Shown: positions 32,401-41,383, numbered from the stretch's first letter. The stretch: DNA of 64,000 nucleotides from Paracoccaceae bacterium (GCA_024742695.1 JANSXY010000006.1:1-64000); one strand, 5' to 3'. Notes: generated from the letters alone by a model not told the origin. Translations and numbers: made by a program.

Positions 32401-33993
32401 TCAGCCCCGCGCCGTCATCGCGGGCGTCATCCGGATCAGCGTCGGCCCCGGATGCGCCAGCGCGTCGCGGACCGCCCCGGCCAGGGCGTCGAGGCTGTCG
32501 GGTTCCGCCGCCGCCGCGCCCCAGGCCCGCGCCAGCGCGCCGAAATCGGGGTTGCGCGCCACCACCGCGTTGGGCGCGATCTGGCTGCGCAGCATGCTGT
32601 CCTCGATCTCCTTGAGCTTGCCGTTGTCCCACAGAAGGATCGGCAAGGGCCGGCCCAGTTCCACCGCCGTGCCCAGTTCCTGGATCGTGTATTGCAGACC
32701 GTAATCCCCGGCGATGGCGACCACCGGGACATCGGGCAGCCCCACCTTGCCGCCGATCGCGGCGGGCAGCGCGTAGCCCAGCGTACCGAAGCCGAAGGGA
32801 TGGTGCCACAGCCCCGGTTCGGGCAAGTCCCAGACCTCCTTGGCGACATAGGCGAACTGCGTCATGTCCGAATAGATCCGGGTTTCGGCCGGCAGCACCG
32901 CGCGCAGCGCGTCGCAGACCGGCACGATCCCCGGCCGCTCGGCATCCGCCTCGGCGCGCCAGCGGGCGCGGGCCTGCGCGACCTCGGCCGCGGTCCAGTC
33001 GCTGTTGCCTTCCGGCAGCGTCTTCGTCAACGCCGACAGGACCGCCGCCGCATCGCCCCGGATCGCCAGGTCGGCCGGCGTATCGGCCAGTTCGGCGGGA
33101 TCGATATCGACCCGGATCAGCGGGCAGGCATGGCCCAGGTCCGGTCGCCACAGGTCGACCTCCGACAACTCGCTGCCCACGACGACAACCAGGTCCGCCC
33201 GCGCGATGACGGCGGCGCTGTCGGGCCGGGCGAGGAAACTGCCGAAGGCCAGCGGATCGCCGGGTGCGACGACACCGCGCCCGGCATAGGTGGTGAAACT
33301 CGCCGCCTGCCGGCGGGCCAGCAACGCCCGCGCCGGCCCCGTCGCCCCGCGCGCACCACCGCCGAAAACGAACAGTGGCCGGCGGGCCGCCGCGATCATC
33401 GCGGCCGCACGGGTCACATCCGGCGCACCGGCGCCTATGGGCGCGCCGGGCGGCGGCGGCGGCGGCGGCGCGGGCGCGCCCAGCACCCCGATCGGCAGTT
33501 GCACGTGTTTCGGGCGCGGCCGGTCCAGCGCGAACTCGGCCAGCGCCCGGTCGATCAGGTGATAGGCCGTCGCGGCGTCCTGCGCGGTTCTCGACCAGTC
33601 GCAGACGGTCGCCGCCGCGCCCTCCTGATCGGGCATCTCGTGCAGCCGCGCCCGGCCGATGCCCAGGTCCGCCGTGTCGAGGCAGGACGAGATCGCCAGC
33701 ACCGGAACGCTATCGGACAGCGCCTGCCCGAGCGGCGTCATCAGGTTGGTCAGCCCCGGCCCGGTGATCACGTAGGCCACGCCGGGCCGGCCGGTGGCGC
33801 GGGCATAGCCGTCGGCCATGAACCCCGCGCCCTGTTCGTGGCGCGCCAGGACATGGGTGATGCCCGCTTCCTCGATGCCGCGATAAAGCTCGACGTTGTG
33901 AACGCCGGGGATGCCGAAGATAACCTCGACCCCGCGCGCCTTCAGCATCGCCGAGATCTGCGCGCCCAGCGGCCGCATCGCGCCATCCGTCAT
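32401..33993 (-). CDS. Thiamine-diphosphate-dependent decarboxylase/synthase family enzyme
   Basis: A 530-residue member of the acetolactate synthase/benzoylformate decarboxylase family. The N-terminal PYR domain has the activating glutamate in LARHEQGAGFMADGYARA (about E53); the C-terminal PP domain has the ThDP/Mg motif GDYGLQYTIQELG to LLWDNGKLKEI. The region LHEMPDQEGAAATVCDWSRT and LPILLWDNG suggest the 5-guanidino-2-oxopentanoate decarboxylase (AruI) type, but sulfopyruvate or other 2-oxoacid enzymes cannot be excluded. A seven-proline run (PAPPPPPPPGAP, near residue 175) lies in the linker to the middle domain. It starts one base after the trkH stop, so the two are likely co-transcribed, though their roles differ. 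Confidence 0.8.
   Translation of the reverse strand: MTDGAMRPLGAQISAMLKARGVEVIFGIPGVHNVELYRGIEEAGITHVLARHEQGAGFMADGYARATGRPGVAYVITGPGLTNLMTPLGQALSDSVPVLAISSCLDTADLGIGRARLHEMPDQEGAAATVCDWSRTAQDAATAYHLIDRALAEFALDRPRPKHVQLPIGVLGAPAPPPPPPPGAPIGAGAPDVTRAAAMIAAARRPLFVFGGGARGATGPARALLARRQAASFTTYAGRGVVAPGDPLAFGSFLARPDSAAVIARADLVVVVGSELSEVDLWRPDLGHACPLIRVDIDPAELADTPADLAIRGDAAAVLSALTKTLPEGNSDWTAAEVAQARARWRAEADAERPGIVPVCDALRAVLPAETRIYSDMTQFAYVAKEVWDLPEPGLWHHPFGFGTLGYALPAAIGGKVGLPDVPVVAIAGDYGLQYTIQELGTAVELGRPLPILLWDNGKLKEIEDSMLRSQIAPNAVVARNPDFGALARAWGAAAAEPDSLDALAGAVRDALAHPGPTLIRMTPAMTARG
33448..33470. repeat. GGC-type trinucleotide repeat coding for polyproline
   Basis: A run of CGG/GGC triplets inside the ThDP enzyme gene. 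On the coding (minus) strand it gives seven consecutive prolines, which is prone to slippage and usually needs EF-P for translation. Confidence 0.7.
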
Positions 33994-33994
33994 C

Positions 33995-35443
33995 TCACAC
34001 CCTCCAGAATCGCGGCAGGACCACGACCATCACGACCAGCAGTTCCAGCCGACCAAGGAACATCGCCAGCGTCAGCAGCCACTTCGCGGTGTCGTTGAGC
34101 GCCCCGAAATTCCCGGCCGGCCCGATGATCGGCCCCAGCCCCGGCCCGATATTGGCGATTGCCGTCGCCGCGCCGGAGACCGAGGTGACCATGTCCAGCC
34201 CGGTCAGCGACAGCGCCACGGCGAACAGGCCCAGCGACAGCACGAAGATCACGAAGAAGGCGATCACCGAATCGATCACGTCGTCGCCCACCGGCTTGCC
34301 GTCGTAACGCGGCGTGAACATCCCGGACGGCGAGTGGATGCGCCGGATCTCGGCCCTGATCGCGGCGACAAGGATCTGGTAGCGGAAGATCTTGACCGAG
34401 CACGAGGTCGACCCGGCGCAACCGCCGATCAGCCCGATGAAGAAGAACAGCACCATCGGGAACGTGCCCCAAAGCTGGTAGTCGACCGAGGCATAGCCGG
34501 TGCCGGTGATGATCGAGGTGACGTTGAACAGCCCTTCGCGCAGCGCGTGTTCGAGATTGTCGTCATTCGCGATCACCCGATAGGCGGTGACGGTCAGCAC
34601 CAGAACCACGATGGCCCAGAAGAAGCCGCGCACCTGCACGTCCTGCCACAGCGGCCGCACGGACCCGGCCATCACCTGCACGTAGCGCACGAAGGGCAGG
34701 CCGGCGAGAACCATGAACACCGAAGCCACGTATTCAGGCGGGCCCTGGAACGCACCGAACGAGGCGTCATAGGTCGAAAAACCGCCCGTCGACAGCGTGG
34801 TGAGCGCGTGGTTCAGCGCCTCGTACCCGGTCATGCCGACCGCGAGATAGGCGAAATGGCAGGCCACCGTCAGCCCGACATAGGCCGCCGCGATCCGCGC
34901 CGCGATCTCGGCCGCGCGCGGCAGCACCTTGCCGCCGGTATCGAAGGCCTCGGACCGGAAGATCTGCATGCCGCCGACCCTGAGTTCGGGCAAGAACACC
35001 ATCGCCACCACGATGATCCCGATGCCGCCGAACCATTGCAGCATCGACCGCCACAGCAAGAGCCCCTGCGGCAGGTCGTCGAGGCCGGAAAACACGGTGG
35101 ACCCCGTCGTCGTCAGGCCCGACATCGCCTCGAACACCGCGTCGACCGGGCGCGCGCCGGTGGCGCCCAGAAGGAACGGAAGCGCGCCGAACAGCGGCAG
35201 CACCAGCCAGACCGACGACGCCAGCAGGAAGGTCTGCTGCAACGTCAGCCGCCCGGTCACCGCGTTGGCGCAGGCCAGGGCGATCAGTCCGCCGGCCAGA
35301 ACCGTGATCACCGCGCATTCGAAGAACACCGGCCAGTGGCCGTTCCCCGCGACCAGATCGAACCCCATCGGCACCAGCATCGTGGCCCCGAGCGCGGCGA
35401 CGAGCAGGCCGATCACGTGACCGATGGGGCGCAGATCCAGCAT
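33995..35443 (-). CDS. trkH: TrkH family potassium uptake protein
   Basis: An inner-membrane K+ translocating subunit (482 residues) that works with the cytosolic NAD-binding protein TrkA. It has the four pore-loop repeats of the superfamily: AMSGLTTTGSTVFSG, TTLSTGGFSTYDASF, SIITGTGYASVDYQ and SVSGAATAIANIGPGLG, each with the selectivity glycine, and about ten membrane helices. TrkA is not in the window. The stop lies one base before the start of the ThDP enzyme gene. The start at 35443 is a standard ATG after a coding gap with no alternative. Confidence 0.95.
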   Translation of the reverse strand: MLDLRPIGHVIGLLVAALGATMLVPMGFDLVAGNGHWPVFFECAVITVLAGGLIALACANAVTGRLTLQQTFLLASSVWLVLPLFGALPFLLGATGARPVDAVFEAMSGLTTTGSTVFSGLDDLPQGLLLWRSMLQWFGGIGIIVVAMVFLPELRVGGMQIFRSEAFDTGGKVLPRAAEIAARIAAAYVGLTVACHFAYLAVGMTGYEALNHALTTLSTGGFSTYDASFGAFQGPPEYVASVFMVLAGLPFVRYVQVMAGSVRPLWQDVQVRGFFWAIVVLVLTVTAYRVIANDDNLEHALREGLFNVTSIITGTGYASVDYQLWGTFPMVLFFFIGLIGGCAGSTSCSVKIFRYQILVAAIRAEIRRIHSPSGMFTPRYDGKPVGDDVIDSVIAFFVIFVLSLGLFAVALSLTGLDMVTSVSGAATAIANIGPGLGPIIGPAGNFGALNDTAKWLLTLAMFLGRLELLVVMVVVLPRFWRV

Positions 35444-35490
35444 GAGGGCAACGCTTGGCCGCGGCCCCCGGTGCTGTCAAGCCGAAGGGG

Positions 35491-36588
35491 TCAGCCGGCG
35501 TGGTAGAGCGAGGCGAAGAGCCGCGGATCGAGGCTTTCGGCCGCGAAGGTCGGCCCCTCGGTCAGCACGCTGACCGCATCGTGGCTGTGCAGGCTTTCCT
35601 GGTGGCTCGCCACCACGCGGAAATCGCCGATCCGGACATCGGCCAGCAGCACGCCGGCGAAGCTTCGCGCGGCATCCTCCACGAAGATCGGGTTGGCGGC
35701 GTTCAGCTCGGCGAAGGCCTGTTCGTCCTCGCGCTTGACCATCACCTGCGTCTCGGTCGGCACCGCGCGGCGGGCCATGTCGATCAGATCCTCGAACCAC
35801 AGGCACTGGCCCTCCTCGACCACCGCCGAGATCCGCGCGACCGAACGCTGCGAATGCGGCGTGGCCAGCTGGCCGCGCACCTGCCGGGCGTGTTCGCTGA
35901 GTTCCAGAGAACAGGGGCAGGTCGAGGAATAGACATAGTCGAGATGCACGATCTTGCGCCGCACCCCGGCGGTTTCGACCAGTTCCAGCGCGATGTCGTA
36001 GTATTGCCAGCCGGCAAGTCCCGACCGCAGCGCCGGCACCTTGACCGGGAACGAGAACCGCATCTGGATCCGCGCGTCGAAACTGCCCAGGTCGGTCTTG
36101 TAATCGTCCAGCGCCGCCTCGATCACCTCGAAGCTGAAGGTCCGTTCGGCATGGGCATAGAACGAGCGCATGATGCGGCTCATGTTGATGCCCTTCTTCT
36201 CGGCCTCCAGGCTCACCGTGCCGGTGACCGAGGTCTCCAGCGTGAGGTCGCCGTTGTCGCGGGTGTGGTAGCGGATCGGCAGCCGGAAGTTGGAAATGCC
36301 GACATGCTGGATCTGCGTACGGGCGCCCACGATCAGGCTGGCGGGACCGTTCTGCAGGTCGGGCAGGCTGTCCTTGTAGGCCGCGTCGACCGCGAAATCC
36401 TCGGGATAGGCGCGCGACAGGGCCGGGTAATCGGCCGCCTGCCCGGGCAGCAGCCGGGCGATGGCCGGGTCGAGCCGGGCGATCTCCGTCACGCTGGCCT
36501 GCGCGGCCCAGCGCCGCAGCACCTTCAGCGCCTCCGCGGCGTCCTCGCTGTCCGGTGCGCCCGGGGCCCGGTTGGGATGGATGTTCAT
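35491..36588 (-). CDS. folE2: GTP cyclohydrolase FolE2
   Basis: The type IB enzyme making 7,8-dihydroneopterin triphosphate from GTP, the first folate step; the folB and folP genes at 22-23 kb serve the same pathway. The 365-residue product has the metal-binding cysteine in YSSTCPCSLELSEHARQ and a conserved glutamate region VKREDEQAFAE, PIFVEDAARS. FolE2 can use metals other than zinc and in many bacteria is switched on by zinc shortage; I find no clear Zur box before it. The start at 36588 follows AGGGAGAG; the longer frame gives a non-conserved leader. Confidence 0.95.
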   Translation of the reverse strand: MNIHPNRAPGAPDSEDAAEALKVLRRWAAQASVTEIARLDPAIARLLPGQAADYPALSRAYPEDFAVDAAYKDSLPDLQNGPASLIVGARTQIQHVGISNFRLPIRYHTRDNGDLTLETSVTGTVSLEAEKKGINMSRIMRSFYAHAERTFSFEVIEAALDDYKTDLGSFDARIQMRFSFPVKVPALRSGLAGWQYYDIALELVETAGVRRKIVHLDYVYSSTCPCSLELSEHARQVRGQLATPHSQRSVARISAVVEEGQCLWFEDLIDMARRAVPTETQVMVKREDEQAFAELNAANPIFVEDAARSFAGVLLADVRIGDFRVVASHQESLHSHDAVSVLTEGPTFAAESLDPRLFASLYHAG

Positions 36589-36686
36589 CGCGACTCTCCC
36601 TGCGGCCGTTCGCGGGTCCGCCGCCCAGAATGCGACAGCGCCCCGCCCTTGTCCAATACCAAGCACGTTACGCCGCCCGCCGGCGG

Positions 36687-37862
36687 TCAGATCACTTCCA
36701 GCGCCTGCGACAGGTCGGCCAGCAGGTCGTCGGCATCCTCCAGCCCCACCGACAGCCGGATCAGCCCCGGCGTGATCCCCAGCACGCGTTTCTGATCCTC
36801 GGGCAGGCGTTGATGCGTCGTGGTGGCCGGATGTGTCGCGATCGTCTTGGAATCGCCGAGATTGTTCGAGATCTTCACGATCCTCAGCGCGTTCAGCAGC
36901 GCGAAGGCGGCCCGCTGCCCGCCCGCCACCTCGACCGAGATCACGGTGCCGCCGGCCCCCATCTGCCGCATCGCGAGATCGTGCTGCGGATGGCCGGGCA
37001 GACCGGGAAACAGCACACGGGCGAGTTTCGGATGCCCGTCAAGCGCCTCGGCCAGCCGTTGCGCGGTGGCGGCCTGGGCGCGCACCCGCAAGTCCAGCGT
37101 CTCCATGCCTTTCAGCATCACCCAGGCGTTGAACGGGCTCATCGCCGCGCCGGTATGCTTGAGGTAGGGCTCGACGACCTTGCGCACGTGGTCGCGGCTG
37201 CCGCAGATCACCCCGCCAAGGCATCGGCCGCCGCCGTCGATATGCTTGGTCGCCGAATAGACGACCACGTCGGCCCCCTGCGCCACCGCCCGCGAATAGA
37301 CCGGCGTGGCGAAGACGTTGTCGACGATCACCAGCGCACCGGCGGCATGGGCGATCTCGGCCACCGCGGCGATGTCGATCACCTCCAGCGTCGGGTTCGA
37401 GACGGTTTCGAAGAACACCGCGCGGGTGCCCGGCCGCACCGCGGCGCGCCAGGCCGCCAGATCGGTGCCGTCGACGAGCGTGACCTCCACGCCGAACCGC
37501 CCGAGAATATCCAGCACGTATAGGCAGGATCCGAACAGCGCCCGCGCAGCCACGACATGGTCGCCGGCCTTCAGCATCGAGGTCAGCGCGGCGTTGACCG
37601 CCGCCATCCCGCTGGCCGTCGCGAAGGCATCCTCGGCGCCCTCGATGGCGGCGATCCGCTCCTCGAACATCCGCACCGTCGGGTTGCCGTAGCGGGCATA
37701 GATGAATTCGTCCGCGCCGGCCTCGACGAACCGCGCCTCGGCCTGTTCGGCGCTGTCGTAGACGAACCCCTGGGTCAGGAAGATCGCCTCGGACATCTCG
37801 CCGTACTGGCTGCGGCGGACGCCTTCGTGAATGAGCTTGGTACGTGTCTTCCAGTCGGCCAT
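36687..37862 (-). CDS. metZ: O-succinylhomoserine sulfhydrylase
   Basis: A 391-residue PLP enzyme of the Cys/Met metabolism family that makes homocysteine from O-succinylhomoserine and sulfide. Signs are YGNPTVRMFEERIAAIEGAE, ATASGMAAVNAAL, the DNVFATP aspartate and the PLP lysine in YSATKHIDGGGRCLGGV; the DGGGR stretch after the lysine is typical of MetZ rather than MetB/MetC. The start has GGAGGGG upstream. A SAM-II riboswitch lies at 37921-37977 in the leader, so synthesis should fall when S-adenosylmethionine is high. This supports the methionine-pathway call. Confidence 0.95.
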   Translation of the reverse strand: MADWKTRTKLIHEGVRRSQYGEMSEAIFLTQGFVYDSAEQAEARFVEAGADEFIYARYGNPTVRMFEERIAAIEGAEDAFATASGMAAVNAALTSMLKAGDHVVAARALFGSCLYVLDILGRFGVEVTLVDGTDLAAWRAAVRPGTRAVFFETVSNPTLEVIDIAAVAEIAHAAGALVIVDNVFATPVYSRAVAQGADVVVYSATKHIDGGGRCLGGVICGSRDHVRKVVEPYLKHTGAAMSPFNAWVMLKGMETLDLRVRAQAATAQRLAEALDGHPKLARVLFPGLPGHPQHDLAMRQMGAGGTVISVEVAGGQRAAFALLNALRIVKISNNLGDSKTIATHPATTTHQRLPEDQKRVLGITPGLIRLSVGLEDADDLLADLSQALEVI

Positions 37863-37920
37863 CAGCCCCTCCGCATCGGTTCCCGGAACGGCCGCGGGCG
37901 GCGACGGGGCCGTCCCTCAA

Positions 37921-37977
37921 CCTCTTTAGCGGCTTGTTTTACGTGGCCCGCAATCCGGTGCACAAATCGCCACGGCC
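37921..37977 (-). promoter_or_regulatory. SAM-II riboswitch in the metZ leader
   Basis: Minus-strand RNA. Stem P1 pairs CGTGGC (37974-37969) with GCCACG (37947-37942). The conserved loop GATTTG follows the first strand, and after the second come TAAAACAAGCC and GCTAAAGAGG, the pseudoknot strand of SAM-II. These match the alphaproteobacterial metA/SAM-II consensus closely. SAM-II binds S-adenosylmethionine and lowers expression of methionine genes. The pseudoknot strand ends 58 bases before the metZ start, further than when it masks the ribosome-binding site directly. Confidence 0.85.
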
Positions 37978-37980
37978 CTG

Positions 37981-38009
37981 CAGGTACTGCCAAGCGCGGA
38001 ACCGGTCAA
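37981..38009 (-). promoter_or_regulatory. Candidate sigma-70 promoter of metZ
   Basis: On the minus strand, TTGACC (38009-38004), a 17-base spacer and TACCTG (37986-37981). Transcription would begin at or just before the riboswitch P1 stem. Confidence 0.6.
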
Positions 38010-38094
38010 CACCGTCATGCAGACGACATGCCCGCGTCACCCGCCTGTCGCGGCAACGGGCTATGCCGGCCGCAACATCTGGTAGGCGGCGGCG

Positions 38095-39042
38095 ATGTCC
38101 CTTCTGGCGGTGAATGCAATCGGCACGGTCCCGGCGTTTGCGCAAGCCGGGGCGGGGCCGCTGGCGGCCACACTGGCCGACCGCCTCGCGGCGCTGCCGC
38201 CCGGCGCGCCGGTCGTGGTCATGATCCACGGCTACAGTTTCGCGCCCGATAGTCCGCGCCACGATCCGCACCGCCACATCCTGTCGCTGACGCCCGATCC
38301 CGGCTGCTGGAAGGCGGTGTCCTGGCCGCGCCACCTGGGCTTCGGCCGCGCGCCGCGGCAGGGGCTGGCGATCGCCTTCGGCTGGCAGGCCCGGGGCACC
38401 CTGTGGCGCGCGGGGCTGGAGGCGTTGCGCGCCGGCCGGGCGCTGGCCCGCCTGGTGACAGAGATCCGCCACCTGCGGCCCGACGCGCCGGTCGACCTCG
38501 TGGCCCACAGCCTTGGCGCGCGGGTGGCGCTGGCGGCGCTGCCCCGGCTCGCCCCCGGCGATGCCGGGCGGATCATCCTGATGGCGGCGGCCGAGTTCCG
38601 GCGCCGCGCCCGCGCCGCGATGGACAGCCCGGCGGGCCGCGCCGCCGAGGTGCTGAACGTCACCAGCCGCGAGAACGACCCGTTCGATCTCTGCGTCGAA
38701 CTCGTGCTGGGCGCGGGCAGCGGCCGTACCCTGGGCCACGGGCTGGGGCGCCGGCAGGCCAACTGGCTCGACCTGCAGATCGACGATCCGGCCAGCCTTT
38801 CCGCGCTGCGCGGACTGGGCTTCCGCGTCGCCGCGCCGGCCGTCGCGGTATGCCACAGGTCGTCCTACCTGCGGCCGGGCCTGTTCCCGCTCTACCGTGT
38901 GCTGATCCATGACCGGGCGCGCTGGCCGCTGCCGATGCTGGCCGCCGCGCTGCCCGAGCGGCAGTCGCCGCGCTGGTCACGGCTTCTTGCGGCGCCACGC
39001 GTCCCGCTGCCCTTGCCGCTGCGGCGAAATGCGTCATCCTGA
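38095..39042 (+). CDS. Alpha/beta hydrolase (esterase/lipase-like)
   Basis: A 315-residue protein with an alpha/beta hydrolase core: the oxyanion segment VVVMIHGYSF (41-49) and nucleophile elbow VDLVAHSLGAR (133-143, serine about 139), a variant of GxSxG with A-H-S-L-G. An aspartate in RENDPFDLC and a histidine near RVLIHDRARW could complete the triad. Substrate is unknown. The N-terminus is hydrophobic (LLAVNAIGTVPAFAQAG) and might be a weak signal peptide. The gene is divergent from metZ and 21 bases before a glutathione transferase gene. Confidence 0.75.
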   Translation: MSLLAVNAIGTVPAFAQAGAGPLAATLADRLAALPPGAPVVVMIHGYSFAPDSPRHDPHRHILSLTPDPGCWKAVSWPRHLGFGRAPRQGLAIAFGWQARGTLWRAGLEALRAGRALARLVTEIRHLRPDAPVDLVAHSLGARVALAALPRLAPGDAGRIILMAAAEFRRRARAAMDSPAGRAAEVLNVTSRENDPFDLCVELVLGAGSGRTLGHGLGRRQANWLDLQIDDPASLSALRGLGFRVAAPAVAVCHRSSYLRPGLFPLYRVLIHDRARWPLPMLAAALPERQSPRWSRLLAAPRVPLPLPLRRNASS

Positions 39043-39063
39043 GGCCCGACAAGGGGGACGGAC

Positions 39064-39765
39064 ATGACCGCAGAGATCGATCTATACTACTGGCCCACGC
39101 CGAACGGCTGGAAGATCACCATCGCGCTGGAAGAGATGGGGCTGCCCTACCGGGTGCACCTGATCGACATCGGCGCGGGCGACCAGTTCGCGCCCGATTT
39201 CCTGAAGATCGCGCCGAACAACCGGATGCCGGCGATCGTCGACCCCGAGGGGCCCGACGGGCAGCCGGTGTCGATCTTCGAATCCGGCGCGATCCTGCAA
39301 TACCTCGCCCGCAAGACCGGCCGGTTCCAAGGCGAGACCGAGCGCGACCGCATCGAGGTCGAGCAATGGCTGATGTGGCAGATGGGCGGCGTCGGGCCGA
39401 TGGCCGGGCAGGCGCATCATTTCCTCAAATACGCCCCCGCCCTCGATCCGCCGCAGGATCTGCCCTATGCCAAGGATCGCTACCGCCGCGAGGTCGCGCG
39501 GCTTTACGGCGTGCTCGACCGTCGGCTGGCCGACCGCGATTTCGTCGCCGGCAACTTTGTTTCGATCGCGGATTTCGCGATCTGGCCCTGGGCGAGCCTG
39601 TGGGAAGGCCAGCAACAGACGCTGGATGACAAGCCCAATCTCGCCGCCTGGCTTGACCGGATGGCGGCGCGGCCGGCGGTGCAGCGCGGCCGCGCGGTGG
39701 CCGCCGAGAAGCGCGGCAACCTTCAGACCGACCGCAAGGCCCAGGAAACGCTGTTTCGCCGGTGA
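39064..39765 (+). CDS. Glutathione S-transferase family protein, Nu-class-like (YghU/YfcG)
   Basis: A 233-residue cytosolic protein. The thioredoxin-like N-domain starts DLYYWPTPNGWKITIALEEMGLPY, where the TPNG-W-K motif is the mark of the Nu class (E. coli YfcG, YghU) with disulfide-bond reductase activity; the cis-proline/glutathione motif is NNRMPAIVD then SIFESGAILQYLA. The C-terminal helical domain has MGGVGPMAGQAHHF, also of this class, and SIADFAIWPW. It is probably a glutathione-dependent disulfide reductase. GGGGGACG is upstream. Confidence 0.88.
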   Translation: MTAEIDLYYWPTPNGWKITIALEEMGLPYRVHLIDIGAGDQFAPDFLKIAPNNRMPAIVDPEGPDGQPVSIFESGAILQYLARKTGRFQGETERDRIEVEQWLMWQMGGVGPMAGQAHHFLKYAPALDPPQDLPYAKDRYRREVARLYGVLDRRLADRDFVAGNFVSIADFAIWPWASLWEGQQQTLDDKPNLAAWLDRMAARPAVQRGRAVAAEKRGNLQTDRKAQETLFRR

Positions 39766-39841
39766 CCGGGCGCGCCGGCCGGCGACGCACGGCCCGACGC
39801 CCGGCACGGCGCCCGGCAAGGCAGGGCGACAGAGCGGGCTG

Positions 39842-40453
39842 TCAGCCGTCCTTCTCCGTCTCCTCGATGCCGTAGCGCTTCAGCAGCCCGCCCTGCGCGA
39901 TGAAGAAGGCGAAGACCGCGACGGTCAGCCCGAAGGTCTTGAAGTTCACCCAGGCCTGGTCGGACATCGTGCGCCACACGATCTCGTTCAGCACCGCCAG
40001 CGCCACGAAGAAGGCCGCCAGCCGCCGGGTCAGGATCATCCAGCCCTCGCGCTGCATCGGCATCGCCTGATCCATGACCAGCATCAGCCAGGACTGGCCG
40101 CGCAGCAGCCCGATGCCCAGCACCCCGGCGAACATCAGATAGATGATCGTCGGCTTCATCTTGAAGAACCGCTCGTCGTTCAGCCACACCGTCAGCCCGC
40201 CGAACACCACGACCAGCACCAGCGTCACGATCTGCATCGCCGCGATCTTGCCGGTCAGCCGCCACAGCGCGAAGGTCGTCGCCGCCAGCAGCGGGATGAA
40301 CAGCGCCGTGGCGACGATGAACCCGCCATACTCTGCCCCGGCCACCGTCACGGTTTCGTCCTTGAGCCGGGTGAAGGCCACGAAGAAAGCGATCAGAGGC
40401 CCGAATTCCAGCCCGATCTTCACCCAGGGATTGACCTTGCGCTCGTCCATCAT
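39842..40453 (-). CDS. yciB: Inner membrane-spanning protein YciB (septation protein IspZ family)
   Basis: A 203-residue integral membrane protein with about five or six helices (IGLEFGPLIAFFVAF, YGGFIVATALFIPLL, MQIVTLVLVVVFGGLTVWL, TIIYLMFAGVLGIGLL, WVNFKTFGLTVAVFAFFIAQG). The conserved GPLIAFF, WLNDERFFKMKPTIIY and NEIVWR stretches mark the YciB/IspZ family, tied to cell division and envelope function in Shigella and E. coli. Two ATGs in tandem (40453, 40450) begin it, overlapping the stop of the EamA gene. It follows ftsY and the transporter in one minus-strand group. Confidence 0.93.
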   Translation of the reverse strand: MMDERKVNPWVKIGLEFGPLIAFFVAFTRLKDETVTVAGAEYGGFIVATALFIPLLAATTFALWRLTGKIAAMQIVTLVLVVVFGGLTVWLNDERFFKMKPTIIYLMFAGVLGIGLLRGQSWLMLVMDQAMPMQREGWMILTRRLAAFFVALAVLNEIVWRTMSDQAWVNFKTFGLTVAVFAFFIAQGGLLKRYGIEETEKDG

Positions 40454-41355
40454 CGCCCCGCGAATTCCACGATCACCGCGCCCGCGGCGATCAATGCCAT
40501 CAGGGCCAGCCGCCGCGGCCCCACCTTTTCCCCCAGCACCGCCCAGCCGATCAGCGCGGCGAAGACCGTCGAGGTTTCGCGCAGCACCGCCGCCTCGCCG
40601 ACCTTGTCGATCCGGGTGGCAAGCATCACGCCGCCGAAACTGACATAGGCGACAAGCGCGCCCAATGCACCCCTCGCCATCAGCGGCCCCAGCGTCGGAC
40701 GATCCGGCATCCGCCGCCAGCGCGCCCAGGCGATCACCGGGAAATCGAAGGCGGTGAGCAGGAAGAACCAGGCGAGGAAGGTGAACGGGTCGGGCGACTG
40801 CCGGATGCCCCAGGCGTCGAAGGTGGTATAGGCCGCCGTCAGCACCCCGCAGGCCACTGCCCAGAAGATGCCGGCGCGCAGCATCGCCCGGTCGGGCACC
40901 GGGCCTTTCAGGTTGAACCGCGACAGCGCGAGGATCCCGAACGACAGGCAGCCGACGCCCAGCCATTGCGCCGCCGTGTAGCTTTCGGAAAACACCACCG
41001 CGGCCACGGCCACGGTGATCATCGGCCCGGTGCCGCGCACCACAGGGTAGACCACCGTGTAGGGCGCCCGTTCATAGGCCATCGCCATCGTCAGCTTGTA
41101 GGCGAAATGCAGCACGACCGCCCCGGCGAAGATCGGCCAGAGATGCGGTTCGGGCCAAGGCACCAGGAACAGCGCGATCGGCGCGGAGAAGATCACCAGC
41201 CACAGGTCGATCGCGCCGCGCGCCAGCCACGGATCGTGCCGGCCCTTCTGCAACGCGCCGAAGAACGCATGCGCGACCGCCGAGGTCAGCGCCAGGAGCG
41301 CCGCGATCCGCGCGCCCTCGGCACTGCCTTCGAGCCCGACGATCCACTCGCTCAT
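40450..41355 (-). CDS. EamA/DMT family transporter
   Basis: A 301-residue membrane protein of the drug/metabolite transporter superfamily with ten predicted helices in two EamA repeats. Typical stretches are ALTSAVAHAFFGALQKGR, PVVRGTGPMITVAVAAVVFSES (end of the first repeat), and RETSTVFAALIGWAVLGEKVG in the second. Substrate cannot be told. The stop overlaps the yciB start. The ATG at 41355 begins directly before the first helix; a longer frame adds an arginine-rich leader. Confidence 0.9.
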   Translation of the reverse strand: MSEWIVGLEGSAEGARIAALLALTSAVAHAFFGALQKGRHDPWLARGAIDLWLVIFSAPIALFLVPWPEPHLWPIFAGAVVLHFAYKLTMAMAYERAPYTVVYPVVRGTGPMITVAVAAVVFSESYTAAQWLGVGCLSFGILALSRFNLKGPVPDRAMLRAGIFWAVACGVLTAAYTTFDAWGIRQSPDPFTFLAWFFLLTAFDFPVIAWARWRRMPDRPTLGPLMARGALGALVAYVSFGGVMLATRIDKVGEAAVLRETSTVFAALIGWAVLGEKVGPRRLALMALIAAGAVIVEFAGR

Positions 41356-41383
41356 GCCCGGAGCGGCCCTCGCGGGGCGGCCG

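Noticed and set aside
32401-33993. Naming the ThDP enzyme ilvB/ilvI (acetolactate synthase large subunit)
   Set aside because: There is no small subunit gene, and the C-terminal motif region differs from IlvB; it fits the decarboxylase-like subgroup better, so no symbol is given.
36589-36686. Zur box or riboswitch before folE2
   Set aside because: No GTTAT-type palindrome and no known aptamer consensus was visible in the 98-base gap.
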